Shown: positions 7,045-18,357, counted from the stretch's first letter. The stretch: 22,614 nt of DNA from DASRZM01 sp035686365 (GCA_035686365.1 DASRZM010000019.1:1-22614); one strand, 5' to 3'. Translations and numbers: made by a program. Notes: generated by a model from the letters alone, not told the origin.

Positions 7045-7224
7045 CGGCCGCTCTTCTCCTCCCCTTGCGCGCCGCAGGCGCGGAGGGGGAGGTCGGGAGG
7101 GGGTAACGGGCGGAGCGCGCTGTGCAGGCGGCGAGCAAACGCCCTGTTGCCGCAGGCCCCCGCGCGCGGCTGCGCCGCGCGACCCCTCCCCGACCCTCCC
7201 CTTCGCTGCGCGAAAGGGAGGGGG
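7045..7224. repeat. 180-bp composite REP-like element (copy R2)
   Basis: This 180-bp block is nearly identical (about ten differences counted by eye) to 12221-12399. It contains the hairpin GCGCGCC-GCA-GGCGCG within CTCCCC/GGGGAG (about 7057-7090), a middle segment rich in GGCGGAGCG/ACGCCCTG, the hairpin CGCGCGGC-TGC-GCCGCGCG (about 7162-7181) and the TTCGCTGCGCGAA hairpin (about 7193-7224). The C-rich and G-rich flanks make the block roughly inverted overall. A partial extra copy of the CGCGCGGCTGCGCCGCG motif lies at about 7016-7034. It fills most of the gap between the convergent RDD and 7268 membrane-protein genes and may act as a bidirectional terminator. Confidence 0.85.
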
Positions 7225-7267
7225 ACGATCCGAACCGTCGCGGCGGAAGTGCAGTCGGGAGCGGGCT

Positions 7268-8083
7268 TTACTCCGCCGGCGGTTCCGACGGCGGCGGCGC
7301 CGGCTCCGGTGAGGTTCCCATCACCGGCAGTTCGACCGTCTCGCCGGCGCCGAAGACATCGCGCCAGGCCAGGTACATGCCGCAGCAGGCCACCGGCAGA
7401 ACCACCACCGACGCGGCCAGTCCGGCGAACCAGGGCGAGATCTGGGCGAACAGCCAGGCGACCACCCCGTAGGCCACGGCGACCAGGACCACGAAGATCA
7501 GGTAGGCGCCGATGTTGGCCTTCGCCGCGGCGAAGCTCAGCTTCATCGCCGCGAAGGCCTCGCCACCCTGCAGGATCAGCTTGGGGATCGCGAAGAAGAT
7601 CAATGCCCAAACCAGCAGCATGATCGCGATCACCAGCACCAGCGCGAACAACAGCACGACCGAGCCGGCGCCCATGAGCGCGCGCAGCATGCCCTCGGAA
7701 TCCGCGGCGCTGGCCACGCCGGCGCTGAGCAGCGCGCCGCCGAGCAGGATCGCGGCAATGATGCCGGCCACGATGTAGCCGCCGATCAGCGGCAGGCACA
7801 GCAGCACCATCTGCGGCAGCCGGCCCTCGGTCTGGAAGGCCTGGAACAGGTGCCCGATCTCGGCCTTGCGGCCCTGCTGCTGCTCGCGGGCGGCGTAGAC
7901 GATGCCCCCGTACAGCGCCGGCGCCAGGACCAGCAGCGCCAGCCCGCCCAGGATCGGGATGATCCCGATCACGCCGATGATCAGTCCCATCACCGCGAAC
8001 GCAGCCGGATTCTTCAGCGCCAGCTGCGCGCCCTCACCGATCCACTTCACGCCGCGTGCGGCCTCGACCTTGGTGTGGCTCAT
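7268..8083 (-). CDS. polytopic membrane protein, possibly BPSS1780/DUF2189-like
   Basis: A 271-residue integral membrane protein of unknown function. Hydrophobic segments lie at about 27-55, 93-125, 138-170, 191-212 and 217-240, followed by a proline/glutamate-rich cytosolic tail (PEPAPPPSEPP). GVKWIGEGAQLALKNP (11-26) before the first helix and MYLAWRDVFG (236-245) after the last are typical of proteobacterial proteins annotated BPSS1780 family, which is how I tentatively place it. A strong ribosome site (GGGGAGGGAGAG directly before the ATG) fixes the start at 8083. A TATGCT box lies at 8120-8125 on the minus strand, so it may have its own promoter downstream of the amidotransferase. Confidence 0.75.
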   Translation of the reverse strand: MSHTKVEAARGVKWIGEGAQLALKNPAAFAVMGLIIGVIGIIPILGGLALLVLAPALYGGIVYAAREQQQGRKAEIGHLFQAFQTEGRLPQMVLLCLPLIGGYIVAGIIAAILLGGALLSAGVASAADSEGMLRALMGAGSVVLLFALVLVIAIMLLVWALIFFAIPKLILQGGEAFAAMKLSFAAAKANIGAYLIFVVLVAVAYGVVAWLFAQISPWFAGLAASVVVLPVACCGMYLAWRDVFGAGETVELPVMGTSPEPAPPPSEPPAE

Positions 8084-8119
8084 CTCTCCCTCCCCGGTTG
8101 ACGTGGGCGCAGGGCGCCA

Positions 8120-8125
8120 AGCATA
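8120..8125 (-). promoter_or_regulatory. candidate -10 box of the 8083 membrane-protein gene
   Basis: TATGCT on the minus strand lies 37 nt before the start codon. The -35 region is poor (TGCCTG at about 8148-8143) and falls in the loop of a neighbouring hairpin. Confidence 0.3.
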
Positions 8126-8134
8126 GCGCCGAAG

Positions 8135-8158
8135 CCCGCCCGCAGGCAGGCAGGCGGG
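8135..8158 (-). terminator. hairpin just after the amidotransferase stop codon
   Basis: CCCGCC (8135-8140) and GGCGGG (8153-8158) enclose a CAGG-repeat loop and directly follow the amidotransferase stop. There is no T-run, so this may be a weak terminator or mRNA-end structure between the two minus-strand genes. Confidence 0.3.
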
Positions 8159-8872
8159 TCAGGCGAACGCGTGGCGGACGAAGCGGCGCAGCACGGCGCG
8201 GGCCCGCGGTGTCGCCGTGACCGCCGCCGCCAGCGCCTGCGGATCGGCGCCCTCGGCGCGCAGACGGTCGGCGCGGGCGGCCAGGTAGCCGCGCATGACC
8301 GTGGCGCTGAACTCCGGGTGGAACTGCAGGCCCCAGATCCGCTCCCCGATCCGCAGTGCCTGGCAAGGATCCTGCGGCGATCGCGCCAGAACCACCGCTC
8401 CGGGCGGCGCCTGCAGCACCGTCTGCAGGTGCGTGGTCTGGGCGGCAAAGCGTTCCGGCGCGGTCCCCAGCAGCGGATCGGCGCCGGCCGCCGCCAGCCG
8501 TTGCACCTGGACCGTGCCCATTTCGCGCCCGGCCGGGTTGTCGCCGACGGTGCCGCCGAAGGCATGGGCGATCAGCTGGTGGCCGTAGCAGATGCCCAGC
8601 ATCGGCAGCGACTGGTCCGCGCCGGCGCGGATCCACTGCGCGGTGGCCTCGCTCCACGGCTCGCGGTCGGTGACCATCGCGCCGGAGCCGGTCACGATCG
8701 CGGCCGACACCTGCGCGTGCTCGGGCAGTGGTTCGCCGGCATGGACAGCGCACACGTGCACCGCCTCGCGCGGCATTCCCGCGGCCACCCGGATCCAGTG
8801 CGGGAACCCCCCGTGCCGCCGCAGCGGCCGCACCGGTTGCCCGGTTTCGATGATCAGCACGGGTTTGCTCAT
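8159..8872 (-). CDS. class I glutamine amidotransferase domain protein
   Basis: A 237-residue single-domain GATase1 protein. The nucleophile elbow is GICYGHQL (C95), and the catalytic His-Glu pair is in GLQFHPEFS (H185, E187). TGSGAMVTD (61-69) is the usual oxyanion-side loop. It is not fused to a synthetase, and the neighbours are no help, so the acceptor reaction is unknown. It resembles stand-alone proteins annotated GMP synthase-like or gamma-glutamyl hydrolase-like amidotransferase. No signal peptide is seen, so it is probably cytosolic. The start at 8872 is preceded by GGAG only 2 nt away, a poor spacing; no better upstream ATG is seen. Confidence 0.87.
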   Translation of the reverse strand: MSKPVLIIETGQPVRPLRRHGGFPHWIRVAAGMPREAVHVCAVHAGEPLPEHAQVSAAIVTGSGAMVTDREPWSEATAQWIRAGADQSLPMLGICYGHQLIAHAFGGTVGDNPAGREMGTVQVQRLAAAGADPLLGTAPERFAAQTTHLQTVLQAPPGAVVLARSPQDPCQALRIGERIWGLQFHPEFSATVMRGYLAARADRLRAEGADPQALAAAVTATPRARAVLRRFVRHAFA

Positions 8873-8961
8873 CGCTCCAGCATCCGCAGCGGGCCACGGG
8901 CTCTGCCCCCTCCGGGACCCGGACCGGTCGATGGCCGCCGGTGGATCGTGGGTGCGACCGT

Positions 8962-8967
8962 TATACT
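8962..8967 (+). promoter_or_regulatory. -10 box of glyQS
   Basis: TATACT in a TTATACT context lies 27 nt upstream of the chosen glyQ start. The -35 region (about 8939-8944) is weak. Its position argues against the long upstream GTG reading frame opening at 8941, because that start would precede the promoter. Confidence 0.5.
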
Positions 8968-8994
8968 ACCGGGCTTTTCGGCATGGCCCAGCGC

Positions 8995-9905
<911 letters not shown>

Positions 9906-9906
<1 letters not shown>

Positions 9907-12038
9907 TGGCCGCCGCGCACGCCTCGCTGCTGCTGGAGATCGGCACCGAAGAGCTGCCCGTGAAGGCTTTGCCGGAACTGGCGCGCTCGCTGTGCGAGGG
10001 CGTGCTAGCGGGCCTGGCCAGGCGCGGGATCGCGCACGATGCGAGCGCAGCGCGTGCGCTGTACACGCCGCGGCGGCTGGCCGTGTACGTGCCGGCGGTC
10101 GCGCTGGCGCAGCCCGAGCAGCGCAGCGAACGCCGCGGTCCGGCGCTGGCGGCCGGGCGCGATGCCCAGGGCGAACCGACCCGGGCGCTGCTGGGCTTCG
10201 CGCAAGGCTGCGGCGTAGCGGTCCAGGACCTGGAGACGGTGCAGACCGACAAGGGCGCCTGGTACGTGCACCGTGCGGTCAAGGCCGGCGAGCGCACGGC
10301 CGCGCTGTTGCCGCAGATCCTGCTCGAAGCCGTCGCCGCCATGCCGATCCCGCGACCGATGCGCTGGGGCGCGCGCGAGGCCGGTTTCGCGCGGCCGGTG
10401 CACTGGCTGGTGCTGCTGCTGGGCGAGGAGGTGGTCGAGGCCGACCTGTTCGGGCTGCGCGCCGACCGCATGAGCCGTGGCCACCGCTTCCACCATCCCG
10501 GCCCGGTGTGGATCTCCGACGCCGACGGGTACGTGGACGCCCTGCGCGGCGCGCACGTGCTGGTGGACCCGGACGAGCGCCGCGAGCGCATCCGCGCCGG
10601 GGTCGAAGCGGCCGCCGGCGCCGCCGGCAGCGCGCGCATCACCGCCGAGAACCTCGAGCAGGTCAACGGCCTGGTCGAGTGGCCGGTCGCGATCGCCTGC
10701 GACTTCGACCGCGACTACCTGCAGGTTCCGGCCGAGGCCCTGGTCTCCACCATGGAGGCCAACCAGAAGTTCTTTCCCGTGCTCGATGCCGACGGTCGCC
10801 TGAGCGCGCGTTTCGTCGGCGTGGCCAACCTCGAAAGCCGCGATCCGGACCAGGTGCGCCGGGGCTACGAGCGCGTGATCCGGCCGCGCTTCGCCGACGC
10901 CAGGTTCTTTTTCGACGAAGACCTCAGGCAGGGGCTGGAGTCGATGCAGGGCGGGCTGGCTTCGGTGACCTACCAGGCCCGGTTGGGCAGCTATGCCGAC
11001 AAGGTCGAGCGGGTCGAAGCGCTGGTGGAGCGTGTGGCGCCGCACACCGGCGCCGATCCGGCGCAGGCGCGACGCGCCGCCGCACTGTCCAGGGCCGACC
11101 TGATGTCGCGGCTGGTCGGCGAGTTCCCGGAACTGCAGGGCATCGCCGGGCGCTATTACGCCGACGCGGCCGGCGAGGACGACGAGGTCGCCATCGCCAT
11201 CGACGAGGCCTACCGCCCGCGCTATGCCGGCGATGCCATCGCCGCCACCCCGACCGGCCGCGCGCTGGCCATCGCCGAGCGCCTGGACACGCTGGCGGGC
11301 GGTTTCGCGGCGGGCCTGAAGCCCTCCGGCAACAAGGATCCGTTCGCGCTGCGCCGCAGCGGCCTGGGCCTGGCGCGGACCTTGATCGAGGGCGCCGTCG
11401 ACCTGGACCTGCCCACGCACCTGGAGCTCGCCGTCGAAGCGCTGGCGCCAGCCGCGTGGGCCACGCCCTCGGGCGCGGTCGACCCGGCCGTCGGCGACCT
11501 GCGCAGCGAACGCATGCGCATGGCCGCCGAGCTCTACGACTTCGTGCTCGACCGCCTGCGCGGCTATTACGGCGACCAGGGCGTCCCGGTGGAACGCTTC
11601 GAGGCCGTGGCCTCGGTGCGGCCGGCCTCGCTGTACGACTTCGACCGCCGCCTGCGCGCGCTCGGGGAGTTCGTGAAGCTGCCCGAGGCCGAGGCGCTGG
11701 CCGCAGCCAACAAGCGCATCCGCAACATCCTGCGCAAGGCCGGCGAGCCGGTGCCCGACCGGGTCGAGACCGGCCTGTTGACCGAGGAGGCCGAGCGCGC
11801 GCTGCAGGCGGCGGTGCTCGCCGCCGAGGCCGACACCGCCGCCGCGCTGGCCAGCCGCGACTACGTCGCGGTGCTGAGCCGGCTCGCGCAGCTCAAGCCG
11901 GTGGTCGATGCATTCTTCGACCACGTCATGGTAATGGCCGAGGATGCCGCCGTGCGCGGCAACCGGCTGGCGCTGTTGCGGCGCCTGTCCGACCGCTTCC
12001 TGGCGATCGCAGACATCTCGCAGCTGTCCGTGGCTTGA
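9906..12038 (+). CDS. glyS: glycyl-tRNA synthetase beta subunit
   Basis: GlyS is the tRNA-recognising subunit paired with GlyQ. The 710-residue protein begins LLLEIGTEELPVKAL, the diagnostic GlyS N-terminus, followed by RGPA (about 75) and the conserved PIPRPMRWG and FARPVHWLVLLLG regions (about 140-165). STMEANQKFFPV and the HD-type domain region (DLMSRLVGEFPELQGIAG, residues 399-416) follow, and a C-terminal DALR/anticodon-binding-like domain ends FFDHVMVMAEDAAVRGNRL. Length is normal (about 690). The ATG at 9906 shares its A with the glyQ stop, indicating coupled translation and subunit stoichiometry. The stop at 12036-12038 is immediately followed by the repeat block. Confidence 0.96.
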
Positions 12039-12440
12039 GGCCCCCGCGCGCGGCTGCGCCGCGCGACCCCTCCCCATCCCTCCCCTTCGCTGCGCGAAAG
12101 GGAGGGGGTTGCACGCCGGTGCGCCCCGATCGGCGCGGAGGCGGCTCTTCCCCTCCCCTTGCGCGCCGCTGCGTCGCGGCGGCTGCTCTTCCCCTCCCCG
12201 TGCGCGCCGCTGCGTCGCGGCGGCCGCTCTTCCCCTCCCCTGGCGCGCCGCAGGCGCGGAGGGGGAGGTCGGGAGGGGGTAGCGGGCGGAGCGTGCTGCG
12301 CACGCGGCGAGCACACGCCCTGTTGCCGCAGGCCCCGCGCGCGGCTGCGCCGCGCGACCCCTCCCCATCCCTCCCCTTCGCTGCGCGAAAGGGAGGGGGT
12401 TGCGCGCCGCTGCGTCGCGGCGGCGGCTCTTCCCCTCCCC
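12039..12440. repeat. dense REP-like array between glyS and aceA (copies R3a and R3b plus tandem 41-mers)
   Basis: The whole gap between the convergent glyS and aceA genes is repeat DNA; no gene is seen in it. R3a (12039-12108) begins on the base after the glyS stop and is repeated, one base shorter, at 12331-12399. R3b (12221-12399) is a near copy of 7045-7224. Two 41-bp tandem units run 12144-12184 and 12185-12225 (starting GCTCTTCCCCTCCCC, containing CGCCGCTGCGTCGCGGCG) and a third begins at 12226; a similar unit in changed order lies at about 12402-12440. Each module contains a strong hairpin. A transcription-terminating role for both flanking genes is plausible. Confidence 0.88.
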
Positions 12441-12452
12441 GAGCGGTGAAAC

Positions 12453-13763
<1,311 letters not shown>

Positions 13764-13798
13764 GGTCGAGGTCCCGTGAATGGGTCGGTAGTGATCCT

Positions 13799-13877
13799 GT
13801 AGGAGCGGCCGTTGGCCGCGATCAGCACTGCAATCATTGCCGCGGTCGGGCGATCCATTCGCGGCCAACGGCCGCTC

Positions 13878-13881
<4 letters not shown>
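13799..13881. repeat. paired REP-type palindromes (BIME-like) between aceB and aceA
   Basis: Two perfect 23-nt inverted arms, 13799-13821 and 13859-13881, flank a 37-nt spacer. Each arm starts GTAGGAGCGGCC when read outward-in and holds a small internal stem, GCGGCC-GTT-GGCCGC. From memory, GTAGGAGCGGCC-type palindromes are a recurrent REP family in pseudomonads and xanthomonads. The right arm overlaps the 3' end of aceB, and its TAG (13880-13878, minus strand) is the aceB stop codon. In the aceB-aceA mRNA this would be a large stem, likely affecting message stability or relative expression. Confidence 0.85.
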
Positions 13882-15464
<1,583 letters not shown>

Positions 15465-15524
15465 TGCCTGAGCCCTCGTTCCGGTGGGCTGTGACCGTAG
15501 CCGGTGACACTCGAATCACCTAAG

Positions 15525-15543
15525 CAAATGTTTCAATCATTTG
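15525..15543. promoter_or_regulatory. operator-like palindrome in the aceB / LysR divergent region
   Basis: CAAATG (15525-15530) and CATTTG (15538-15543) form a perfect dyad with a 7-bp spacer in a short AT-rich island unusual for this genome. A looser outer pair AAGCAAA / TTTTGCTT (15522-15528 and about 15550-15557) encloses it. It overlaps the expected -35 region of the rightward promoter and lies about 60 bp upstream of the aceB start, the classic place for a LysR-type site. Binding by the adjacent regulator is inference. I see no convincing aceB promoter hexamers. Confidence 0.45.
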
Positions 15544-15556
15544 TATTGTTTTTGCT

Positions 15557-15562
15557 TATACT
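15557..15562 (+). promoter_or_regulatory. -10 box for the small ORF and LysR gene
   Basis: TATACT in a TTATACT context lies 26 nt before the ATG at 15589. The -35 position falls in the palindrome (about 15534-15539) and is a poor match, suggesting regulated or autorepressed transcription. Confidence 0.45.
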
Positions 15563-15588
15563 AGATGGGTCGAACCGAAGGAGCCCCC

Positions 15589-15762
15589 ATGGAACCCAAC
15601 CAGAACAGGCGCTTGCAGCGCACCGCCCTGGGGCTGACGCTGGGCATCGCCATCGGGGTGGCCATCGGCGTGGCGCTGGACAGCCTCGTGCTCGGCATCG
15701 CCATCGGCATCGCGCTGGGCGCGGCCTTCGCCGTGGGCGGGCGCGGCCTGCCGCCGCGCTGA
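15589..15762 (+). CDS. 57-residue glycine-zipper membrane protein upstream of the LysR gene
   Basis: An ideal ribosome site (AAGGAG at 15578-15583, 5 bp before the ATG) marks a real start at 15589; an upstream in-frame ATG at 15565 would lie at the transcript start. The protein has a basic N-terminus (NQNRRLQR), then two hydrophobic stretches (about 13-30 and 32-50) with repeated LGIAIG and GxxxG spacing, split by one Asp (D31), and a short RGLPPR tail. Such glycine zippers drive helix packing in small inner-membrane proteins. I do not recognise the family. It lies 9 nt before the LysR gene, so the two are probably cotranscribed. Confidence 0.7.
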   Translation: MEPNQNRRLQRTALGLTLGIAIGVAIGVALDSLVLGIAIGIALGAAFAVGGRGLPPR

Positions 15763-15771
15763 GGCCCGGGC

Positions 15772-16728
15772 GTGGCCGGCGCCCCGCGCTACTACTACAA
15801 GGGCAACCGCCTCAAGCAGCTGCGCGCGTTCTGCCAGGTGGCGCGGCTGGGCTCGGTGACGCGGGCGGCCGAGGCGCTGTTCGTCTCGCAGCCGGCGGTC
15901 AGCCTGCAGCTGCAGGCCCTGGAAGCGGAACTGGCGGTGCCCTTGTTCGAGCGCATCGGCCGGCGGCTGTCGCTTTCGCGCGCCGGCCAGGCGCTGTACG
16001 AGCTGGCGCGGCCCCTGGTGGACGGCTTCGACGGGCTGGCCGGGGAGTTCCGGGACCGCCTGCGCGGCCTCGATGCCGGCGAACTCGACATCGCCGCGGG
16101 CTCATCCACGATCCTGTACCTGCTGCCGCCGCTGGTGCAGGCCTACCGCGCACAACGCCCCGAGACCCGCCTGAAGCTGCACAACGTCACCGGCCGCGAC
16201 GGCCTGGCGCTGGTGCGCTCGGACGCCGTGGACCTCGCCTTCGGCTCGATGCTGGAGGTGCCCAACGACATCGACTACGCGCCGGTGACGCGGTTCGAGC
16301 CGATGCTGATCGCACCGCCCGACCACCCGCTGGCCGCCATCGACACCCTGGAGCTCGCAGACCTGTCCGGCCACGGCCTGATCCTGCCGCCGCAGCGCCT
16401 GACCACCTACCGGCTGGTCGACCTGGTATTCCAGCAGCACAAGGTGCCCTACACCGTGGCGCTGGAGGTCGGCGGCTGGGAGGTGATCAAGCAGTACGTG
16501 GCCATGGGCCTGGGCATCTCGATCGTCACCGGCTTCTGCCTGACGGCGGCCGACCGCGAGCGCCTGCACGTGCGCTCGCTGGCGCGCTGGTTTCCCTCGC
16601 GCAGCTACGGTGTGGTGATCCGCAAGGGCAAGTACCTGTCCGAACACGCGCGCGCGTTCGTGGACCTGATCCAGCCGGGGCTGTTCGAGCGCCAGGACTA
16701 CTACGCGCCGGGGCACTCCGACCGCTGA
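15772..16728 (+). CDS. LysR-family regulator (CysB-type), probable glyoxylate-locus regulator
   Basis: A 318-residue LysR-type protein. The winged helix-turn-helix lies at about 13-75 (LKQLRAFCQVARLGSVTRA, then ALFVSQPAVSLQLQALE and VPLFERIGRRLSLSRAG). The effector domain from about 100 has the two-lobed periplasmic-binding fold with TILYLLPPLVQAYR and GLGISIVTGFCL. It starts with GTG at 15772 preceded by GAGG; no ATG is available nearby. It is divergent from aceB across the palindrome at 15525-15543, the usual arrangement for a LysR protein and its target, so control of aceBA is likely but inferred. The effector is unknown; an organic acid such as glyoxylate is a guess from context. Confidence 0.88.
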   Translation: MAGAPRYYYKGNRLKQLRAFCQVARLGSVTRAAEALFVSQPAVSLQLQALEAELAVPLFERIGRRLSLSRAGQALYELARPLVDGFDGLAGEFRDRLRGLDAGELDIAAGSSTILYLLPPLVQAYRAQRPETRLKLHNVTGRDGLALVRSDAVDLAFGSMLEVPNDIDYAPVTRFEPMLIAPPDHPLAAIDTLELADLSGHGLILPPQRLTTYRLVDLVFQQHKVPYTVALEVGGWEVIKQYVAMGLGISIVTGFCLTAADRERLHVRSLARWFPSRSYGVVIRKGKYLSEHARAFVDLIQPGLFERQDYYAPGHSDR

Positions 16729-16760
16729 GGCGGGCGCCCCAGCCGTCGGCCGCAACGGCT

Positions 16761-16766
16761 TACACT
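16761..16766 (+). promoter_or_regulatory. candidate -10 box of the FAD oxidoreductase gene
   Basis: TACACT lies only 7 nt before the ATG at 16774, so transcription would start at or next to the start codon (leaderless). The -35 region is poor. Confidence 0.35.
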
Positions 16767-16773
16767 GCAGCCC

Positions 16774-18090
16774 ATGATCCGTAGTCCGGACCCCTTGCTG
16801 CCCTTGTGGCACGCGACCGCGCCGCCAATGCGGGAAGGTGCATCGGCCGCAGCGGACGCCGGCGTGGAACTTGCGACACGGTCTGCGCAGACGATCGTGA
16901 TCGGCGCTGGCGTCACCGGCCTTTCGGCGGCGCTGCACCTGGCCGAGCGCGGCGCCTCGGTGATGGTGCTGGAACGCGAGGGTCCGGGGCTCGGAACTTC
17001 CGGACGCGCCAATGGGCAGATCATCGCAGGACTGCAGCAGTCCCCCGACGCGATCGTCGCTACGTATGGCGCTGATCCAGGCGAACGTATCGTCGAGTTC
17101 AGCGGCAAGGCGCCCGATCTGGTGTTCGACCTGATCGCGCGGCATGGCATCGCCTGCAACGCCGAACGCAGCGGCTGGGTGCAGGCGACGCGCTGGACGC
17201 GTGGGCTGAAGGCGCTGGAGAAACTCGCCGGTTCGTGGGAGCAACGCGGAGCGCCGGCACGGATGCTCGATCGCCAGGAGATCGGCGAGGTGCTGGGCAC
17301 GCGCGTGTATGCCGGCGGCTGGCTCGATCAACGCAATGGCATGATCCAGCCGCTCGCCTACGCGCGGGGATTGGCCGACGCCGCGGCGCGCGCCGGGGCC
17401 GCGATCTGCTGCGGCGTCGATGTGACCGATCTGACGCGTCGCGATCAGCAATGGATACTCTCGACGAATCGGGGAGAGCTGCGCGCGGAAACGGTGGTGC
17501 TCGCGACGAATGTCTACACCTCACAACTGCAGGGCATTGCCAAGGCGCTGCTCGGTCGCACCTACCTCTCCGCCTATAGCGTGCAACTCGCCAGCGAACC
17601 GCTGAGCGAATCGCAGCGCAAAACCCTGTTGCCGCAACGACATTCCTGCGGCGACACCGGGCATCTGCGCCTGCGCTACTTCCGTCTCGACGGCGAGGGC
17701 CGCCTCGTCATCGGGGGGCCGGGCTGGATCACGCCGCCGCGTTCGGCATCGGCGATCAGCTTCTGCGTGCTCGAACACTCGGCACGCCGCATGTTCCCGC
17801 AACTCGAAGGCACCCGTTTCCAGTATCGCTGGGCCGCGCGCGATACGCTGACCCCCGACCTGCTGCCGCATCTCTACGAGCCCGCGCCGGGCATGTTCTC
17901 GGCGCTCGGCTACAACGGTCGCGGTCTGGCGATCGGCACCGCGCTCGGCAGCGTCCTGGCGCGACGCGTGCTCGGCGAAGCGGCGAATGCGCTCCCGTAC
18001 CCGACGACGGATGCCTCGTCGGTGCCGCTGAACCTGCCGGCGGCAGCCCGGTTCTATCTGAATCTCGCGATGGAGCGATGGCGTCACTGA
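16774..18090 (+). CDS. FAD-dependent DAO-family oxidoreductase (PuuB-like)
   Basis: A 438-residue flavoprotein of the D-amino-acid oxidase/glycine oxidase superfamily. After the N-terminal SLWH-like segment (LPLWHATAPP, 9-18) comes the Rossmann motif VIGAGVTGLSAALHLAERG (42-60, GxGxxG 44-49) with the ribose-binding acid in VMVLERE, then GTSGRANGQI (the flavin-region SGRxxGQ). The C-terminal FAD-closing motif is GYNGRGLAIGTALG (about 379-392). The arrangement matches proteins annotated gamma-glutamylputrescine oxidase or FAD-binding oxidoreductases; the amine substrate is not determinable and no other puu genes are nearby. Codon use is visibly looser than in glyS or aceB (more CGA, CGT, CTC and A/T third positions), hinting at transfer. 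It stands alone, ending about 50 bp before a transposase remnant. Confidence 0.85.
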   Translation: MIRSPDPLLPLWHATAPPMREGASAAADAGVELATRSAQTIVIGAGVTGLSAALHLAERGASVMVLEREGPGLGTSGRANGQIIAGLQQSPDAIVATYGADPGERIVEFSGKAPDLVFDLIARHGIACNAERSGWVQATRWTRGLKALEKLAGSWEQRGAPARMLDRQEIGEVLGTRVYAGGWLDQRNGMIQPLAYARGLADAAARAGAAICCGVDVTDLTRRDQQWILSTNRGELRAETVVLATNVYTSQLQGIAKALLGRTYLSAYSVQLASEPLSESQRKTLLPQRHSCGDTGHLRLRYFRLDGEGRLVIGGPGWITPPRSASAISFCVLEHSARRMFPQLEGTRFQYRWAARDTLTPDLLPHLYEPAPGMFSALGYNGRGLAIGTALGSVLARRVLGEAANALPYPTTDASSVPLNLPAAARFYLNLAMERWRH

Positions 18091-18093
18091 TCC

Positions 18094-18109
18094 AGCGGAA
18101 TTCTGTCCG
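18094..18109 (+). repeat. 16-bp direct repeat, left copy
   Basis: AGCGGAATTCTGTCCG matches 18333-18348 (AGCGCGATTCTGTCCG) at 14 of 16 positions. The pair brackets the transposase remnant, so it may mark the former element ends or an old duplication. Confidence 0.45.
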
Positions 18110-18143
18110 TGGCAATGCATCGTCCCGCTTCGCCTTTTCCGCC

Positions 18144-18281
18144 TCACCCCAGCCTGAGCTGGGTCGCGCTGTCGAGGGCGGGTTGGGGCAGCGTGCAGAT
18201 CAGGTGCACCCCATCGCCCGTCTCGGCCAAGCGCTCGGACGCCCAGCACGGCCGCGCGCAGTAGCGCAGCAACGCCGTCGT
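18144..18281 (-). pseudogene. decayed IS91-family (Y2) transposase fragment
   Basis: On the minus strand, 45 codons from 18281 to the stop at 18146-18144 read TTALLRYCARPCWASERL and continue GDGVHLICTLPQPALDS to TQLRLG. LLRYCARPxxAxERL followed by a beta-strand segment with LPxP is the hallmark of the C-terminal part of IS91-type Y2 transposases (typical form LLRYCARPPFALERL). A stop codon lies immediately upstream in frame and nothing recognisable precedes it, so this is a short remnant, not a gene. It explains much of the 18091-18397 gap between the oxidoreductase and the ferritin-like gene. Confidence 0.7.
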
Positions 18282-18332
18282 TCATCTTCCCCAACACGGG
18301 GCCCGTCTGTTTCACGGTGGCACGACCCCCGC

Positions 18333-18348
18333 AGCGCGATTCTGTCCG
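18333..18348 (+). repeat. 16-bp direct repeat, right copy
   Basis: AGCGCGATTCTGTCCG, the partner of 18094-18109, on the far side of the transposase remnant. Confidence 0.45.
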
Positions 18349-18357
18349 CTCCCCCAC

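Noticed and set aside
7045..7224. Non-coding RNA gene
   Set aside because: Strong hairpins are explained by a repeated element found in three places; no promoter is evident and nothing supports a discrete transcript.
8941..8994. Upstream GTG start for glyQ at 8941
   Set aside because: It would precede the TATACT box at 8962-8967 and adds residues unlike GlyQ N-termini.
12039..12440. CRISPR-like array
   Set aside because: The repeats are irregular, palindromic and nested, with no uniform repeat-spacer alternation and no cas genes.
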